From: an uncultured Porphyromonadaceae bacterium | Lineage (GTDB): Bacteria > Bacteroidota > Bacteroidia > Bacteroidales > Muribaculaceae | Assembly (NCBI GenBank): GCA_946414395.1 | Contig: CAMKOE010000008.1 | Location: 1-64,000, forward strand | Direction of reading: 5' to 3' | DNA: 64,000 nt | Part shown: piece by piece, positions 48,137-58,700 of the stretch | Position numbering within the stretch: the first letter of the stretch is position 1 | Layout of the letters: every line of letters starts with the position of its first letter | Notes under the pieces: model-generated | The model's input: only the letters and a program-made list of their open reading frames with translations | Database searches by the model: none | Told to the model about the DNA's origin: nothing | Made by a program: the position numbers and the translations under genes

Positions 48137-49510
48137 ATGAGAGAACAGGTTAGAGAGACAATAGCGACCAGGGCGTGGGCACGCTGGACGGTGCTCGCCA
48201 TAGTGTCGTTCACGATGATGGCGGGATATGTCGTCGCCAAGGAGATGTCACCGCTGCAATTCATGCTCGAACGGGCGGCCAGCGACGGCGGCATGGGCTG
48301 GACCAGCGGCGAGTTTGGCATCTTTGCCGGCTCACGCGGATTCTTTAACGTGTTCCTGCTGATGCTCTTTGTGGGCGGCATCATCCTCGACAAGATGGGT
48401 GTGCGCTTCACGGGCATCCTCTCGTGTGTGCTGATGCTGGCAGGCTCGGCCGCCGTCTATGGCGCGATCACGCTGGTCTCGCCCGAGCCCATGATGACCG
48501 TCCCCCTGCTGGGCACCATCAAGCGCCAGGTCGTGCTGGCGGCGCTGGGATTTGCCTTCTTCGGCATCGGCTACGAGATGTGCGGCATCACTGTGTCCAA
48601 GGCCATCGTGCGATGGTTCTCGGGCAAGGAGATGGCACTCGCGATGGGTCTGCAGGTGGCTATGGCCCGCCTGGGAACCGCCCTGGCGCTGGGATTCAGC
48701 CCCATCATTGCCCTCAAGTGGGGTCTTCCCCGTCCCATCCTCATCGGCGTGTTCTGCGTCGGTGTGGGCCTCATCGCCTATCTCTACTACTGCACGATGG
48801 ACCGCCGCCTGGACAAGGAACTGGGCAAGCGGCAAAGCGCCGAGGAGGCCGAGGACGAGAAATTCCATTTCTCCGACATGATGCTCACCATCAAGAACCC
48901 GGGCTTCTGGCTCATCACCCTGTTGTGCCTGTTCTACTACTCGGCACTCTACCCATTCCTTGACTTCGCGACCAAACTGATGATTTCCAAGTATGGCGTC
49001 GAGGCAGGCCTGGCGGGCATGATTCCCGCCATTCTCCCCTTCACGTCGATTGTGCTGACGCCGTTGTTCGGCGGCTGGTGCGACAAGAAGGGCCGCGGCG
49101 CCACGATGATGGTCATCGGCAGCGTGATGCTCACGGTGGTGCTGGCCGTGTTTGCCATGCCGGGCAACTCGAGCGCGCTGGCCGTGACACTGATGTGCGT
49201 GCTGGGCATCGCCTTCTCGCTACTGCCCGCCGCCCTGTGGCCCGCCGTGCCCAAGATCGTGCCGATGAAGCAACTGGGCACCTCCTATTCCATCATCTAT
49301 TACATCCAGAACATCGGCCTGATGCTCATCCCCGTGCTCATCGGCAAGGTACTGGAGCGGGATACCGTGGGCGACAACGTGGATTACACCATGTCGCTCA
49401 TCATCTTTGCCATCATCGGCGTGTGTGCCATCATCACGGCCACGGCCCTGCTGTGGCTCGACCGTCGTCGCCACTACGGCCTTGAAGATCCCAACATCGT
49501 TAACAATTAA
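48137..49510 (+). CDS. Major facilitator superfamily transporter, paralogue 2
   Basis: 457 residues, about twelve transmembrane helices. It is clearly paralogous to the preceding gene: LDKMGVRFTGILSC, GYEMCGITVSKAIVRWFSGK and NPGFWLITLLCLFYYSALYP align with matching segments there. The tandem pair indicates duplication followed by divergence, possibly for different substrates or a heteromer; neither is shown by sequence. It ends 24 bp before the exported nitroreductase fusion gene, so those two are probably cotranscribed. Confidence 0.88.
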   Translation: MREQVRETIATRAWARWTVLAIVSFTMMAGYVVAKEMSPLQFMLERAASDGGMGWTSGEFGIFAGSRGFFNVFLLMLFVGGIILDKMGVRFTGILSCVLMLAGSAAVYGAITLVSPEPMMTVPLLGTIKRQVVLAALGFAFFGIGYEMCGITVSKAIVRWFSGKEMALAMGLQVAMARLGTALALGFSPIIALKWGLPRPILIGVFCVGVGLIAYLYYCTMDRRLDKELGKRQSAEEAEDEKFHFSDMMLTIKNPGFWLITLLCLFYYSALYPFLDFATKLMISKYGVEAGLAGMIPAILPFTSIVLTPLFGGWCDKKGRGATMMVIGSVMLTVVLAVFAMPGNSSALAVTLMCVLGIAFSLLPAALWPAVPKIVPMKQLGTSYSIIYYIQNIGLMLIPVLIGKVLERDTVGDNVDYTMSLIIFAIIGVCAIITATALLWLDRRRHYGLEDPNIVNN

Positions 49511-49534
49511 CATTCACATAACCAACAATTCATT

Positions 49535-50704
49535 ATGAGAATCAAGCAGTTGCTCATGGCGGCGGTACTCGTTGCATCAACCCTCGCGACGACAACGTCC
49601 ACCATGGCACAGAACAACAGACAATACTCAATCGGTATGGAACAGATCATACTTGACAATATACTGGCCCGCACCAGCATCCGCTCCTATCAGGACCGGC
49701 CCGTGGAACAAGACAAAATCGAGAACCTGCTGCGCGCCGGCATGGCAGCCCCGTCGGCCGTCGATAAAAGGCCGTGGCACTTCATCGTCGTGACCGACCG
49801 CCAGGTGCTTAACGGACTGGCCGAGGCCAATCCCAATGCCGGCATGGCCGCGCGTGCGCCGCTGGCTATCGTCGTGTGTGGCGACAAGACCCGGGCCTTG
49901 ACCCGCGTGCCCGACTACTGGGTGCAGGACGTTGCCGCCGCGACCGAGAACATCCTCCTTGCCGCCCAGGGCATGGGCCTGGGAGCCGTGTGGACAGGCA
50001 CCTATCCCACCACCGAGCGTGTCGAGAAAGTGACCGCCGTGCTCAACCTGCCCGAGCACATCGTCCCCTTCTGCACCATCGTCATCGGCTATCCCGAGCG
50101 CTATCAGGCCCCCAAGGACAAGTGGGACGAGGGCAACATCAGTTACAACACCTATGGCGGCAAGAAACCCCAGATCATTGAACCCGAACGCACCCTGCGC
50201 GAGTTCACCGTGACCGAGGATTTCCTGCTTAACCCCTTCAATTACTTTTCTCAGCCTGGTGGCATGCTCGTGTGTGCCGGCAACAGGGAGAAGAGCAACG
50301 CCATGACCATCGGCTGGGGCGCGCTGGGCAACCTGTGGGGCCATGGCACCAGCACGGTGACCGTCTATGTGGCCCAGGCCCGCTACACCCGCGAGTTCAT
50401 GGAGCAGTGCGACTACTTCACCATCATGACCTTCAAGGACATGGACGTGTTGCGCTACATGGGCACCCACAGCGGCCGTGACGGCGACAAGGCTGCCGCC
50501 CTGGGGCTGCACGTGGCCTATACCGAGAACGGCACCCCCTACTATGAGGAGGCCGAGTGTGTCATCGAGTGCAAAACGATGTACAGCGGCACATTTGATC
50601 CCGCCAACTTCCGCGACGACGTGCCGCGCGATTTCTACGATGGTTTCAAGGCCGGTTACCACTCCTTCTACATCGGCAAGATCGTCAAGGCCATGAAGAA
50701 GTAA
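49535..50704 (+). CDS. Exported nitroreductase fused to a flavin-reductase-like domain
   Basis: 389 residues. The N-terminal signal-like segment (MRIKQLLMAAVLVASTLATT, cleavage near TMA-QNN) is followed by a nitroreductase domain (about 38-190; RTSIRSYQDRPVEQDKIENL, MAAPSAVDKRPWHFIVV, GMGLGAVWTGTYP) and a flavin-reductase-like FMN-binding domain (about 210-385; NYFSQPGGMLVCAG, NAMTIGWGALGNLWG). Both domains use FMN and NAD(P)H in known members, which are normally cytoplasmic, so export would be unusual. It could be a Tat-independent periplasmic oxidoreductase, or the signal could act as a membrane anchor. A terminator follows. Confidence 0.85.
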   Translation: MRIKQLLMAAVLVASTLATTTSTMAQNNRQYSIGMEQIILDNILARTSIRSYQDRPVEQDKIENLLRAGMAAPSAVDKRPWHFIVVTDRQVLNGLAEANPNAGMAARAPLAIVVCGDKTRALTRVPDYWVQDVAAATENILLAAQGMGLGAVWTGTYPTTERVEKVTAVLNLPEHIVPFCTIVIGYPERYQAPKDKWDEGNISYNTYGGKKPQIIEPERTLREFTVTEDFLLNPFNYFSQPGGMLVCAGNREKSNAMTIGWGALGNLWGHGTSTVTVYVAQARYTREFMEQCDYFTIMTFKDMDVLRYMGTHSGRDGDKAAALGLHVAYTENGTPYYEEAECVIECKTMYSGTFDPANFRDDVPRDFYDGFKAGYHSFYIGKIVKAMKK

Positions 50705-50723
50705 GGGCTAACTGAGAAAAATT

Positions 50724-50763
50724 ATAGAGTTGCAAAGGAAACACCTCGGCAACTCTATTTTTT
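50724..50763 (+). terminator. Rho-independent terminator after the nitroreductase fusion
   Basis: Stem atagagttgc (50724-50733) / gcaactctat (50749-50758) followed by a T-run. Confidence 0.85.
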
Positions 50764-50768
50764 AGGCG

Positions 50769-50905
50769 ATGATATAGATGTTGGCCCTGACCCTGCGGGG
50801 CTAATGCTAATTACGCGAATTATTTTAAATATTTTTCGTGAAATATGTTTTTCTTAGCGAAATTAGCATTAAAAAACTTTTTAGGGTCAATTGCTATATC
50901 GTTCC
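50769..50905 (+). repeat. Palindromic repeat family R, copy 2
   Basis: Homologous over about 137 bp to 22813-22949, with the same order of CCCTGCGGGGCTAATGC, the CACGAA/TTCGTG hairpin and the TATATCGTTCC end. It lies between convergent genes, just after a terminator. Confidence 0.75.
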
Positions 50906-50938
50906 TTTTTTTTATGCTATTCCACGTTATCACCACGG

Positions 50939-51694
50939 CTAACTCCTGTGGATGACGCTGCCGCTGGCCTGGTGGGTGGCCAAGACAAGCAGTTCGGCAA
51001 CCTGGACGTGGGCGGGAGCGCTTACGGCAAAGGCGACACACTCGGCGATGTCCTGACCCGTGAGGGGCTGGATGCCCTTATAGACGCCGTCGGCACGTTC
51101 CTTGTCGCCATGGAAACGGGTGACCGAGAAGTTGGTCTCGACCAGTCCGGGCTTGATGTTGGTCACGCGCACGCTGGAATGGGCCACGTCGATGCGCAAG
51201 CCGTCGCTCAGCGCCTTGACGGCCGACTTGGTGGCGCAATACACGTTACCGCCGGCATAGGCGGCATCACCAGCCACACTGCCGATGTTCACCACATGGC
51301 CCCGGTCACGCTTGACCATGCCGGGGACGATGAGACGGGTCATCGTCAACAGGCCCTTGATGTTAGTGTCGATCATCGTGTCCCAATCCTCATAGTTGCC
51401 CTCATACTCGGGCTCGAGGCCCCATGCTCCGCCAGCATTATTGACCAGCACGTCAATTTCCTGCCACTCGGGGGGTAAGCCGTTGATGGCCGCGGTGGCC
51501 GCCTCGCGGTCACGCACATCAAACTCAAGAGTAATCACACCAACACCCAATGCCGACAGTTCACGGGCAAGCGCATCCAGGCGCTCGGCCCTGCGGCCGG
51601 TGATAATCATGTTATAGCCAATTATAGCCAATTTGCGCGCACAGGCCTCTCCGATGCCACTTGTCGCGCCAGTCACTAATGCAATCTTGTTCAT
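50939..51694 (-). CDS. Short-chain dehydrogenase/reductase (YdfG-like)
   Basis: 251 residues from ATG 51694; a start 12 codons upstream is excluded by the minus-strand -7 box TAACTTTG (51737-51730). Classical SDR motifs: ALVTGATSGIGEACARKL (cofactor loop), VLVNNAGGAWG, a catalytic Ser in NIGSVAGD, and YCATKSAVK (Y-x3-K). After the catalytic motif, IKPGLVETNFSVTRFHGD matches the YdfG/3-hydroxy-acid dehydrogenase subgroup, which oxidises small hydroxy acids with NADP. Cytoplasmic. It is convergent with the nitroreductase gene and divergent from bipA. Confidence 0.88.
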   Translation of the reverse strand: MNKIALVTGATSGIGEACARKLAIIGYNMIITGRRAERLDALARELSALGVGVITLEFDVRDREAATAAINGLPPEWQEIDVLVNNAGGAWGLEPEYEGNYEDWDTMIDTNIKGLLTMTRLIVPGMVKRDRGHVVNIGSVAGDAAYAGGNVYCATKSAVKALSDGLRIDVAHSSVRVTNIKPGLVETNFSVTRFHGDKERADGVYKGIQPLTGQDIAECVAFAVSAPAHVQVAELLVLATHQASGSVIHRS

Positions 51695-51832
51695 GTCTGT
51701 TAATACAATTAAACTTGGATTCTCGCCCACAAAGTTACAACTTTATTTCCACAACAGGAAGGCCCCCTGAAGTGTTTCCGATCCCAGAGAACTCTCGCTG
51801 TGCCGGCAAAGTCAGAAAAATTAATGAGTTAA

Positions 51833-51863
51833 TTTGTTATGAGGGCAATTTTTAGTACCTTTG
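51833..51863 (+). promoter_or_regulatory. Bacteroidetes-type promoter of bipA
   Basis: -33 TTTG (51833-51836), 19-bp spacer, -7 TACCTTTG (51856-51863), 23 bp before the ATG at 51886. Confidence 0.75.
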
Positions 51864-51885
51864 CAGCCAAATTTAATAAGGCAAT

Positions 51886-53703
51886 ATGCAAAACATCCGC
51901 AACGTGGCCATCATCGCTCATGTCGATCATGGCAAAACAACTCTGGTAGACAAAATGTTAGCGGCAGGTAACCTGTTCCGCGATAACCAACAGATGGGCA
52001 CCCAGATCCTCGATAGCAATGATCTGGAACGCGAACGCGGCATCACCATCCTGTCCAAGAACGTGTCCATATCCTATAACGGCTACAAGATCAACATCAT
52101 CGACACCCCGGGCCATAGCGACTTTGGCGGCGAGGTTGAGCGCGTGCTCAACATGGCCGACGGTTGCTTGCTGCTTGTGGATGCCTTTGAAGGCCCGATG
52201 CCCCAGACTCGTTTCGTCTTGCAGAAGGCCTTGCAACTCGGCCTCAAGCCCATCGTCGTCATCAACAAGGTCGACAAGCCCAACTGCCGTCCCGACGAGG
52301 TGCAGGAGATGGTCTTTGACCTGATGTGCAATCTCGACGCCAGTGAGGACCAGTTGGACTTCCCCACCATCTTCGGGTCGGCCAAGGAAGGCTGGATGAA
52401 CGACGACTGGCAGCAGCCCACCGACAACATCACCGCCGTGCTCGACGCCATCATCAAGTACATTCCCGAGCCCGAGATGCTCGATGGTGACCCCCAGATG
52501 CTCATCACGTCGCTGGACTACAGCAGTTACGTGGGGCGCATCGCCGTGGGCCGTGTGCACCGCGGCACCTTGAAGGACGGCATGGAGGTTGCCCTGTGCA
52601 AGAAGGACGGGGAGGTCGTCAAGCAGAAGATCAAGGAACTGCGCACCTTTGAGGGCATGGGACAGAAGCACGTCGAGAGCGTGAGCAGCGGCGACATCTG
52701 TGCCATCATCGGCCTGGAAGGCTTTGAGATCGGTGACACCGTCTCCATTCCCGCCAATCCCGAGCCCCTGCCCCGCATCGCGATTGACGAACCCACGATG
52801 TCGATGCGATTCTGCATCAACGACTCGCCCTTCTTCGGCAAGGACGGCAAGTATGTGACGTCACGCCACATCTGGGACCGCCTGCAGCGCGAGTTGGACA
52901 AGAACCTGGCCCTGCGCGTCGAGCGCACCGAGAATGAGGACGCCTGGAACGTCTTTGGCCGCGGCGTACTTCACCTGTCGGTGCTCATTGAGGAAATGCG
53001 CCGCGAGGGTTACGAACTCCAGGTGGGCCAGCCCCAAGTCATCATCAAGCAGATTGACGGCGTGAAGTGCGAGCCCATCGAGGAATTGAGCATCAACGTG
53101 CCCGAGGAGTATTCCAGCAAGATGATCGACATGGTCACCCGCCGCAAGGGCGAGATGACCATGATGGAGACCCAGAACGACCGCATCCACCTGCAGTTCA
53201 AGATTCCGTCACGCGGCATCATCGGCCTGCGCACCAATGTGCTCACCGCCAGTGCCGGCGAGGCCATCATGTCACACCGTTTCCTTGACTATGAGCCCTG
53301 GAAGGGTGAAATCTTGCGCCGCACCAACGGTTCACTCGTGGCCATGGAGGGTGGCACGGCCTATGCCTATGCCATCGACAAACTGCAGGACCGTGGACGC
53401 TTCTTCATCTTCCCGCAGGAGGAAGTCTATGGCGGACAGGTCGTGGGCGAGCACACCAAGGAGAAAGACCTGGTCATCAATGTCACCAAGTCCAAGAAAC
53501 TGACCAACATGCGCGCCAGCGGCGCCGACGACAAGGTCAAAATCGTGCCCCCCATCGTGTTCAGCCTCGAGGAGGCACTGGAGTACATCAAGGCCGACGA
53601 GTATGTGGAAATCACACCTAACCACATCCGCATGCGCAAGATTGTCCTTGACGAACTCGAGCGCAAGCGCATCGCCAAGCAGAACGGTCAAGACGACGAC
53701 TAA
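51886..53703 (+). CDS. bipA: Translational GTPase TypA/BipA
   Basis: 605 residues, full length. GTPase motifs G1 AHVDHGKTTLVDKML, G3 DTPGHSDFGGEVERVL and G4 NKVDKPNCRP, then the EF-Tu-like domain II, the EF-G-like domains (EYSSKMIDMVTRRKGEM, FKIPSRGIIGLRTNVLTAS) and the BipA-specific C-terminal domain (FSLEEALEYIKADEYVEITP) are all present. It acts on the ribosome in 50S biogenesis and stress adaptation. It is monocistronic with its own promoter and terminator. Confidence 0.96.
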   Translation: MQNIRNVAIIAHVDHGKTTLVDKMLAAGNLFRDNQQMGTQILDSNDLERERGITILSKNVSISYNGYKINIIDTPGHSDFGGEVERVLNMADGCLLLVDAFEGPMPQTRFVLQKALQLGLKPIVVINKVDKPNCRPDEVQEMVFDLMCNLDASEDQLDFPTIFGSAKEGWMNDDWQQPTDNITAVLDAIIKYIPEPEMLDGDPQMLITSLDYSSYVGRIAVGRVHRGTLKDGMEVALCKKDGEVVKQKIKELRTFEGMGQKHVESVSSGDICAIIGLEGFEIGDTVSIPANPEPLPRIAIDEPTMSMRFCINDSPFFGKDGKYVTSRHIWDRLQRELDKNLALRVERTENEDAWNVFGRGVLHLSVLIEEMRREGYELQVGQPQVIIKQIDGVKCEPIEELSINVPEEYSSKMIDMVTRRKGEMTMMETQNDRIHLQFKIPSRGIIGLRTNVLTASAGEAIMSHRFLDYEPWKGEILRRTNGSLVAMEGGTAYAYAIDKLQDRGRFFIFPQEEVYGGQVVGEHTKEKDLVINVTKSKKLTNMRASGADDKVKIVPPIVFSLEEALEYIKADEYVEITPNHIRMRKIVLDELERKRIAKQNGQDDD

Positions 53704-53736
53704 AAGAGACAGTTTTTCTCTCAAGAACATAAATTG

Positions 53737-53776
53737 AAGGAGCCTTCCATAACATCGACAGAAGGCTCCTTCTTTT
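53737..53776 (+). terminator. Rho-independent terminator after bipA
   Basis: Stem aaggagccttc (53737-53747) / gaaggctcctt (53761-53771) followed by cttttatt. It lies between convergent genes and may serve both. Confidence 0.75.
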
Positions 53777-53782
53777 ATTCCC

Positions 53783-55444
53783 TTACATCCCAATGGCCTT
53801 GACCCGCGACTCAAAGGCGTCACGGTCACCGATGGCGCCATTTTTAATCTTGGCACGGTAATTATAGATTGTGTTAACCGAGTAATGGAGGAACTCGGCA
53901 ATGCGGCCGCTGTCCTCGATGCCCAGTCGGATGAGGGCAAAGATGCGGACATCGGTGTTCAAGACGCCGGCATCGGGCAAGCAGATGCGGTTCTCGGGCT
54001 TGAGCAGGGCATTAAAGTCGTTGACAAAGTTGGGGAACAGGTGCAAGAAGGTGCTGTCGAACATTTCATACAGTTCCGATAAGTTCTTGTCCCTCAATTC
54101 ACTATTGCCCGTGAATTGATATAGCGCGTCCAGGTCGCGGCTTTTCACCATCTTGTTCACGCGCTTGCGCATCTCGTCCAGGCGGTCGATATAGAAAGAG
54201 CACAGATGGATAAAACGTCCCACATACTCGTCCTTGACACGGTTGGACTCGTTGAGTTTGAGATTGGTATCGCTCAACTGGCGGTTCAGATCCGAGAGTT
54301 GGCTGTTGAGTTGGGCCAGGCGGCTATTACCCTCGCTCAACTCGTTGCGCGCACGCGCCAGTTTCTTGCGCTGGCTGTTGCTGTAGAACAGGATGACCAG
54401 GAACAGGCCCGCCAGCAGGCTCGCCACAACGGCCAGGGCCAGCAACATGCGGTTGGCACGCTTGAGCGACGCTTCATAATTATCACTGATGGCCGTCAAG
54501 ACGGGAGAAATCTGATTATTACGCTTCAAGGCGTTGAACTTGGCGGCACATTGCCAGGCGAAACGGATGTAGCGATAGGCACGGTCCATATCCCCGTCGC
54601 CCATGAGTTTGTTGGCCAGTTCCCACATCGCTCCCTGATCCATGACAGCATTCTTGACATCGCTTAATGCCGACTGTGCCACCCAGTAGCGGGTCTGGAC
54701 CGAATCCCCGAGCAGGCTGTAATCCAGATAACGGTAGAAGGCCACAATGGCATACTCTCGCGCTCCCTCCTTGACCTGCTTGAGTCGCATATCGCTATAG
54801 TGCAGGGCACCCTGGGCATCCCCGGCCGCATAGCGCTCAATTTCCTTAATCTGCAGGACCTGGTCGCTACTCAAGCCGGTCGCGCCAGTCAAGAGATTGC
54901 TGTAGTGAGCACGCTTGGCATAGTACTGCTGCTGTAATTCAGGCACTTTGCAGTAGTAACCGAGTTCAGAATACAAGTGCTCCAGCGCGGTATAGTAACG
55001 GTACCTGTTATCGGTATCGCCGATCTGTTTCTCGTCGATGGAATTCAAGATATCCATGGCTTCCTGGTACATGCCCGTCTCGGAGCACTGGTAGGCAAGC
55101 AGTATCGAGCACTCGTCAACATCGGCCTGGTTGCCCAGTTGGCGGGCGAGCGTGATGCAGCGCCCGATGTAATGGAGAGCCGAGTCATTCATGTAGGGCT
55201 TGTACTCGTCATACAAACGACGGCTCATCTCATACTGCATCCCGGCGTCGCTGGCCACATCCAGGGCCGCCTTGAACTTCGAGATGCGTTGCTCCCTCTC
55301 TTGCACATACTGCTCGCTGTGCATGATGGCATCATCCAACTGGCGATAGACTTGATCCAGATCAATTTCATGGGCATAGATTCCCGCAGGTGACAACAGC
55401 ATTATCATCACCAGCGCAAGGTAGTAAAACAGATGTCGTTTCAT
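53783..55444 (-). CDS. Transmembrane one-component regulator: periplasmic TPR sensor, TM helix, coiled coil, cytoplasmic HTH (DUF6377-type)
   Basis: 553 residues from ATG 55444; an in-frame start at 55477 overlaps the promoter and is rejected. The signal peptide region (MKRHLFYYLALVMIMLLSPA) precedes a helical TPR-like periplasmic part (about 30-325). A second hydrophobic segment (LLALAVVASLLAGLFLVILF, about 332-352) and a coiled coil (about 360-400; LNSQLSDLNRQLSDTNLKLN) follow. The cytoplasmic C-terminus ends in a LuxR/HTH-like segment (GRIAEFLHYSVNTIYNYRAK). This is the DUF6377-type regulator layout in Bacteroidales. It is transcribed divergently from the SusC gene with a shared 310-bp spacer, so it probably senses a glycan signal and regulates that locus. 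No kinase or receiver domain is present. Confidence 0.82.
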   Translation of the reverse strand: MKRHLFYYLALVMIMLLSPAGIYAHEIDLDQVYRQLDDAIMHSEQYVQEREQRISKFKAALDVASDAGMQYEMSRRLYDEYKPYMNDSALHYIGRCITLARQLGNQADVDECSILLAYQCSETGMYQEAMDILNSIDEKQIGDTDNRYRYYTALEHLYSELGYYCKVPELQQQYYAKRAHYSNLLTGATGLSSDQVLQIKEIERYAAGDAQGALHYSDMRLKQVKEGAREYAIVAFYRYLDYSLLGDSVQTRYWVAQSALSDVKNAVMDQGAMWELANKLMGDGDMDRAYRYIRFAWQCAAKFNALKRNNQISPVLTAISDNYEASLKRANRMLLALAVVASLLAGLFLVILFYSNSQRKKLARARNELSEGNSRLAQLNSQLSDLNRQLSDTNLKLNESNRVKDEYVGRFIHLCSFYIDRLDEMRKRVNKMVKSRDLDALYQFTGNSELRDKNLSELYEMFDSTFLHLFPNFVNDFNALLKPENRICLPDAGVLNTDVRIFALIRLGIEDSGRIAEFLHYSVNTIYNYRAKIKNGAIGDRDAFESRVKAIGM

Positions 55445-55474
55445 CACAATAATCGTCAATTCAATTAAGCGTTG

Positions 55475-55505
55475 CAAAAGTAAACGTAAAAAGCAACATA
55501 GGCAA
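55475..55505 (-). promoter_or_regulatory. Bacteroidetes-type promoter of the transmembrane regulator gene
   Basis: On the minus strand: -33 TTG (55505-55503), 20-bp spacer, -7 TACTTTTG (55482-55475). Predicted leader about 25-30 nt to ATG 55444. Confidence 0.75.
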
Positions 55506-55787
55506 CAAAAAGGGGGAAATGTTCGTTGAATCCGCCATTTTGAGCGTTTTCGGTAGTCCTATATTTTAACCACTTTTTAACGATTCACAAATTCTAACAA
55601 ATGCCTAATAATCAATAACATACATTTTTTCAGCATCCAAAACTATCCACTTTTTTGCTTTTCAGTCTCATTACACATCTTTTTATTATATATTTTTGCC
55701 TCGCAACTCCTGCCTCACGATAATGCAGGACATAACCAATAAAGATTATTACCATATATATTTTTAACAACCAATAAACAATGTGAC
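55506..55787. promoter_or_regulatory. Divergent regulatory spacer of the glycan locus
   Basis: AT-rich region between the regulator and susC. It contains a plus-strand -7-like box TATTTTTG (55691-55698) about 90 bp before the susC ATG; no -33 TTTG is at the usual distance, which could reflect activator dependence. No clear operator repeat was identified. Confidence 0.5.
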
Positions 55788-58700
55788 ATGAAAGAGAAAA
55801 GATTACTTTCACTGCTGTTGACAGTCATACTGTCTATAGCAGCCTTTGCACAAAACCAGACCTTCACTGGCACCGTCGTTGACCAGAACGGCGAACCGGT
55901 GATTGGCGCTACCATTGTGCAAAAGGGAACGTCGAACACCACCGCAACGGACTTCGACGGCAACTTCTCCATCAACGCACCCGCCGGTGCCGAGTTGGAA
56001 ATCACTTATGTGGGTTATGGTAAGCAGACCGTGCTTGCCAGTGACAACATGCACATCATCATCACCGAGGACTCCGAGTTGCTCAACGAGGTCGTCGTGA
56101 TCGGTTATGGTGTGCAGAAGAAGAGCGTCGTGACGGCCTCCATCGCCAAGGTATCCTCCGAGGACCTGGCTGGCAAGACCCGCCTGCGCGCCGAGGACGC
56201 CCTCAAGGGTATGGCCGCCGGTGTCAACGTCACCTCATCTTCGGGTCAACCTGGATCGCAGTCGATGATCCGCATCCGCGGTATCGGCACCATCAACGAC
56301 TCCAATCCCCTCTACATCATCGACGGCATGCCCACCGACCAGTATGGTATGGAGAGCGTCAACCCCAATGATATCGAGAGTATTGAGGTACTGAAGGATG
56401 CCGCTTCGGGCGCCATCTACGGTGCACGAGCCGCCAACGGTGTCATCCTCGTTACCACCAAGAGAGGCAAGATGGGCCGCGCCAGCATCAACTACGACTT
56501 TTCCTACGGCTGGCAGAGCGCCTGGAGAAAGCGTGACGTGACCGGTGCCACCGACTATGCCATCCTGCAGAACGAGCGCCGCGTGCAGAACGGCCTTGCT
56601 CCCCTCTATCAGGATCCTTACAACCTGACTGACGCCAACGGCGACAAGATCGTGGGCTTCGGCACCAACTGGCAGGACTTGATCTTCAACGACAATGCCC
56701 CCATCATGCAGCACGACGTGAGCATCAGCGGTGCCTCCGAGAAGGTAAACTACTACCTCTCGCTGGGCTACTTCACCCAGGACGGTATCGTGGGCGGCAA
56801 CTATGGCCAGTCCAACTATGACCGTTTGACCATCCGCTCCAACAACCAGTTCAACATCCTGGATGCCACCAAGGAGCGCAACTTCCTCAACAAGATTGAC
56901 TTGGGCGCCAACCTCTCCTACATGCGCGTGCACAACACGGGCATCGAAGCCAACTCCACCTGGGGTTCACCTCTGGGTTCGGCCCTGTATCTGGCTCCCA
57001 CCCTGCCCGTTGTCCTCAAGGGTGACGTGGCACAGGACATGATCGACCACTACAGCGCCTATGACCTGTACAAGGATGAGAATGGCAACCCCTACACCAT
57101 CCCCGGCTACATCGGCAGTTACAATGAGCAGAACAACCCCATCGCCATGATGCATGGCACTCCCAACAAGAACTGGAGCCACAAGTTCATGCCCAAGTTC
57201 TCGATCGACCTGCAATTGTGGGATGCGTTGAAGTATCACTTCACCTACAGCGCCGAACTCTCCTTCTGGGGCTACAGTGGCGCCACCAAGCAGGAGTTCT
57301 ACCTCTCGGGCAACAACAATGCCGACCACACCTCGGCCGTTTCCTTCAAGGGCAACAACAACACCTGGCAGGTGGAGAACACCTTGACCTATGACAAGAC
57401 CTTCGGCAAGCACACCATCGGCGTCGTGCTGGGCCAGAGCGCGTTGAAGTTCAAGGGCGACGAACTGGGTGGCTCACACTGGTATCTCGTGAACCCCGAC
57501 AAGCCCAGCATCAACTACACCACCGGCGGCGATATCGAAATCTCGACCGATGCCGATGGCAAGATGACGGGCGCCACGAGCCTCGTCGGCGTGTGGGGCG
57601 GTCCCTACACCGAGCACCGCCTCTCGTCACTGTTTGCACGCTTGAGTTACAACTATGACGAGCGCTACATGTTCCAGGCTACCGTGCGCCGCGACGGTTC
57701 GAGCCGCTTCGGTGCCAACCACCGTTACGGTATTTTCCCGTCATTCTCACTGGGCTGGAACATCATGAACGAGAAGTTCATGGAAGACCAGCGCGACTGG
57801 CTCAACAACTTGAAGTTGCGCTTCAGTTGGGGTAAGAACGGTAACGACAACATCGGCGACTTTGCCTACACCACGCTGACTGCCCTGGGCAACACCAGCA
57901 ACTACTACTTCGGCCAGACCGCTGCCATGGTCTATGGCTCCAAGGCCAACCGCCTGGCCAACGAGGACTTGAAGTGGGAGGAGAGCGAACAGACCGACCT
58001 GGGTATCGACTTCGGCTTCTGGAACAACAAGTTGACCTTCAGTGTCGATTACTTTATCAAGAAGACCAATGGCATGATCATCGAGATGCCCATCCCGAGT
58101 TACGTCGGTGAGGCTCGCCCGCTGGCCAACGTGGGTGACATGGAGAACAGTGGTGTCGAGTTTGAACTGGGTTACCGCTGGAACGTGTCGGACGTTCACT
58201 TCGCCATCAAGGGCAACGCATCCTATCTGAAGAACAAACTCAAGAACCTGGGTAACGACACTGGCTTCCTGAACTACGGCATCAACCAGTTCAGCGACGG
58301 TGGCACCCGTGCCGAGAACGGCCAGCCCTTCCCCTTCTTCTATGGTTACAAGACCGACGGCATCCTGCAGAACCGTGCCGAGGCCGACGCCTATAATAAG
58401 ATGTATGGCACCTCGTCCAATCCTGGTGACTTCCGCTTTGTTGACACCAACCATGACAACAAGATCACCAGCGACGACCGCACCAACATCGGTAACGGCG
58501 TGCCCGACTGGACCTATGGTCTGACCTTCAACGTTGACTGGAAAGGCATCGACTTTGGCGTCTTCTTCCAGGGCGTGAGCGGTGCCGACGTGTTTGACGC
58601 CACCTACCGTCAGGACATTGCCTCGGGCAACTATCCCACCTGGGTGCTCCAGCGCTGGACCGGTGAGGGCACCAGCAACACCGTGCCCACCCTGGGCGAC

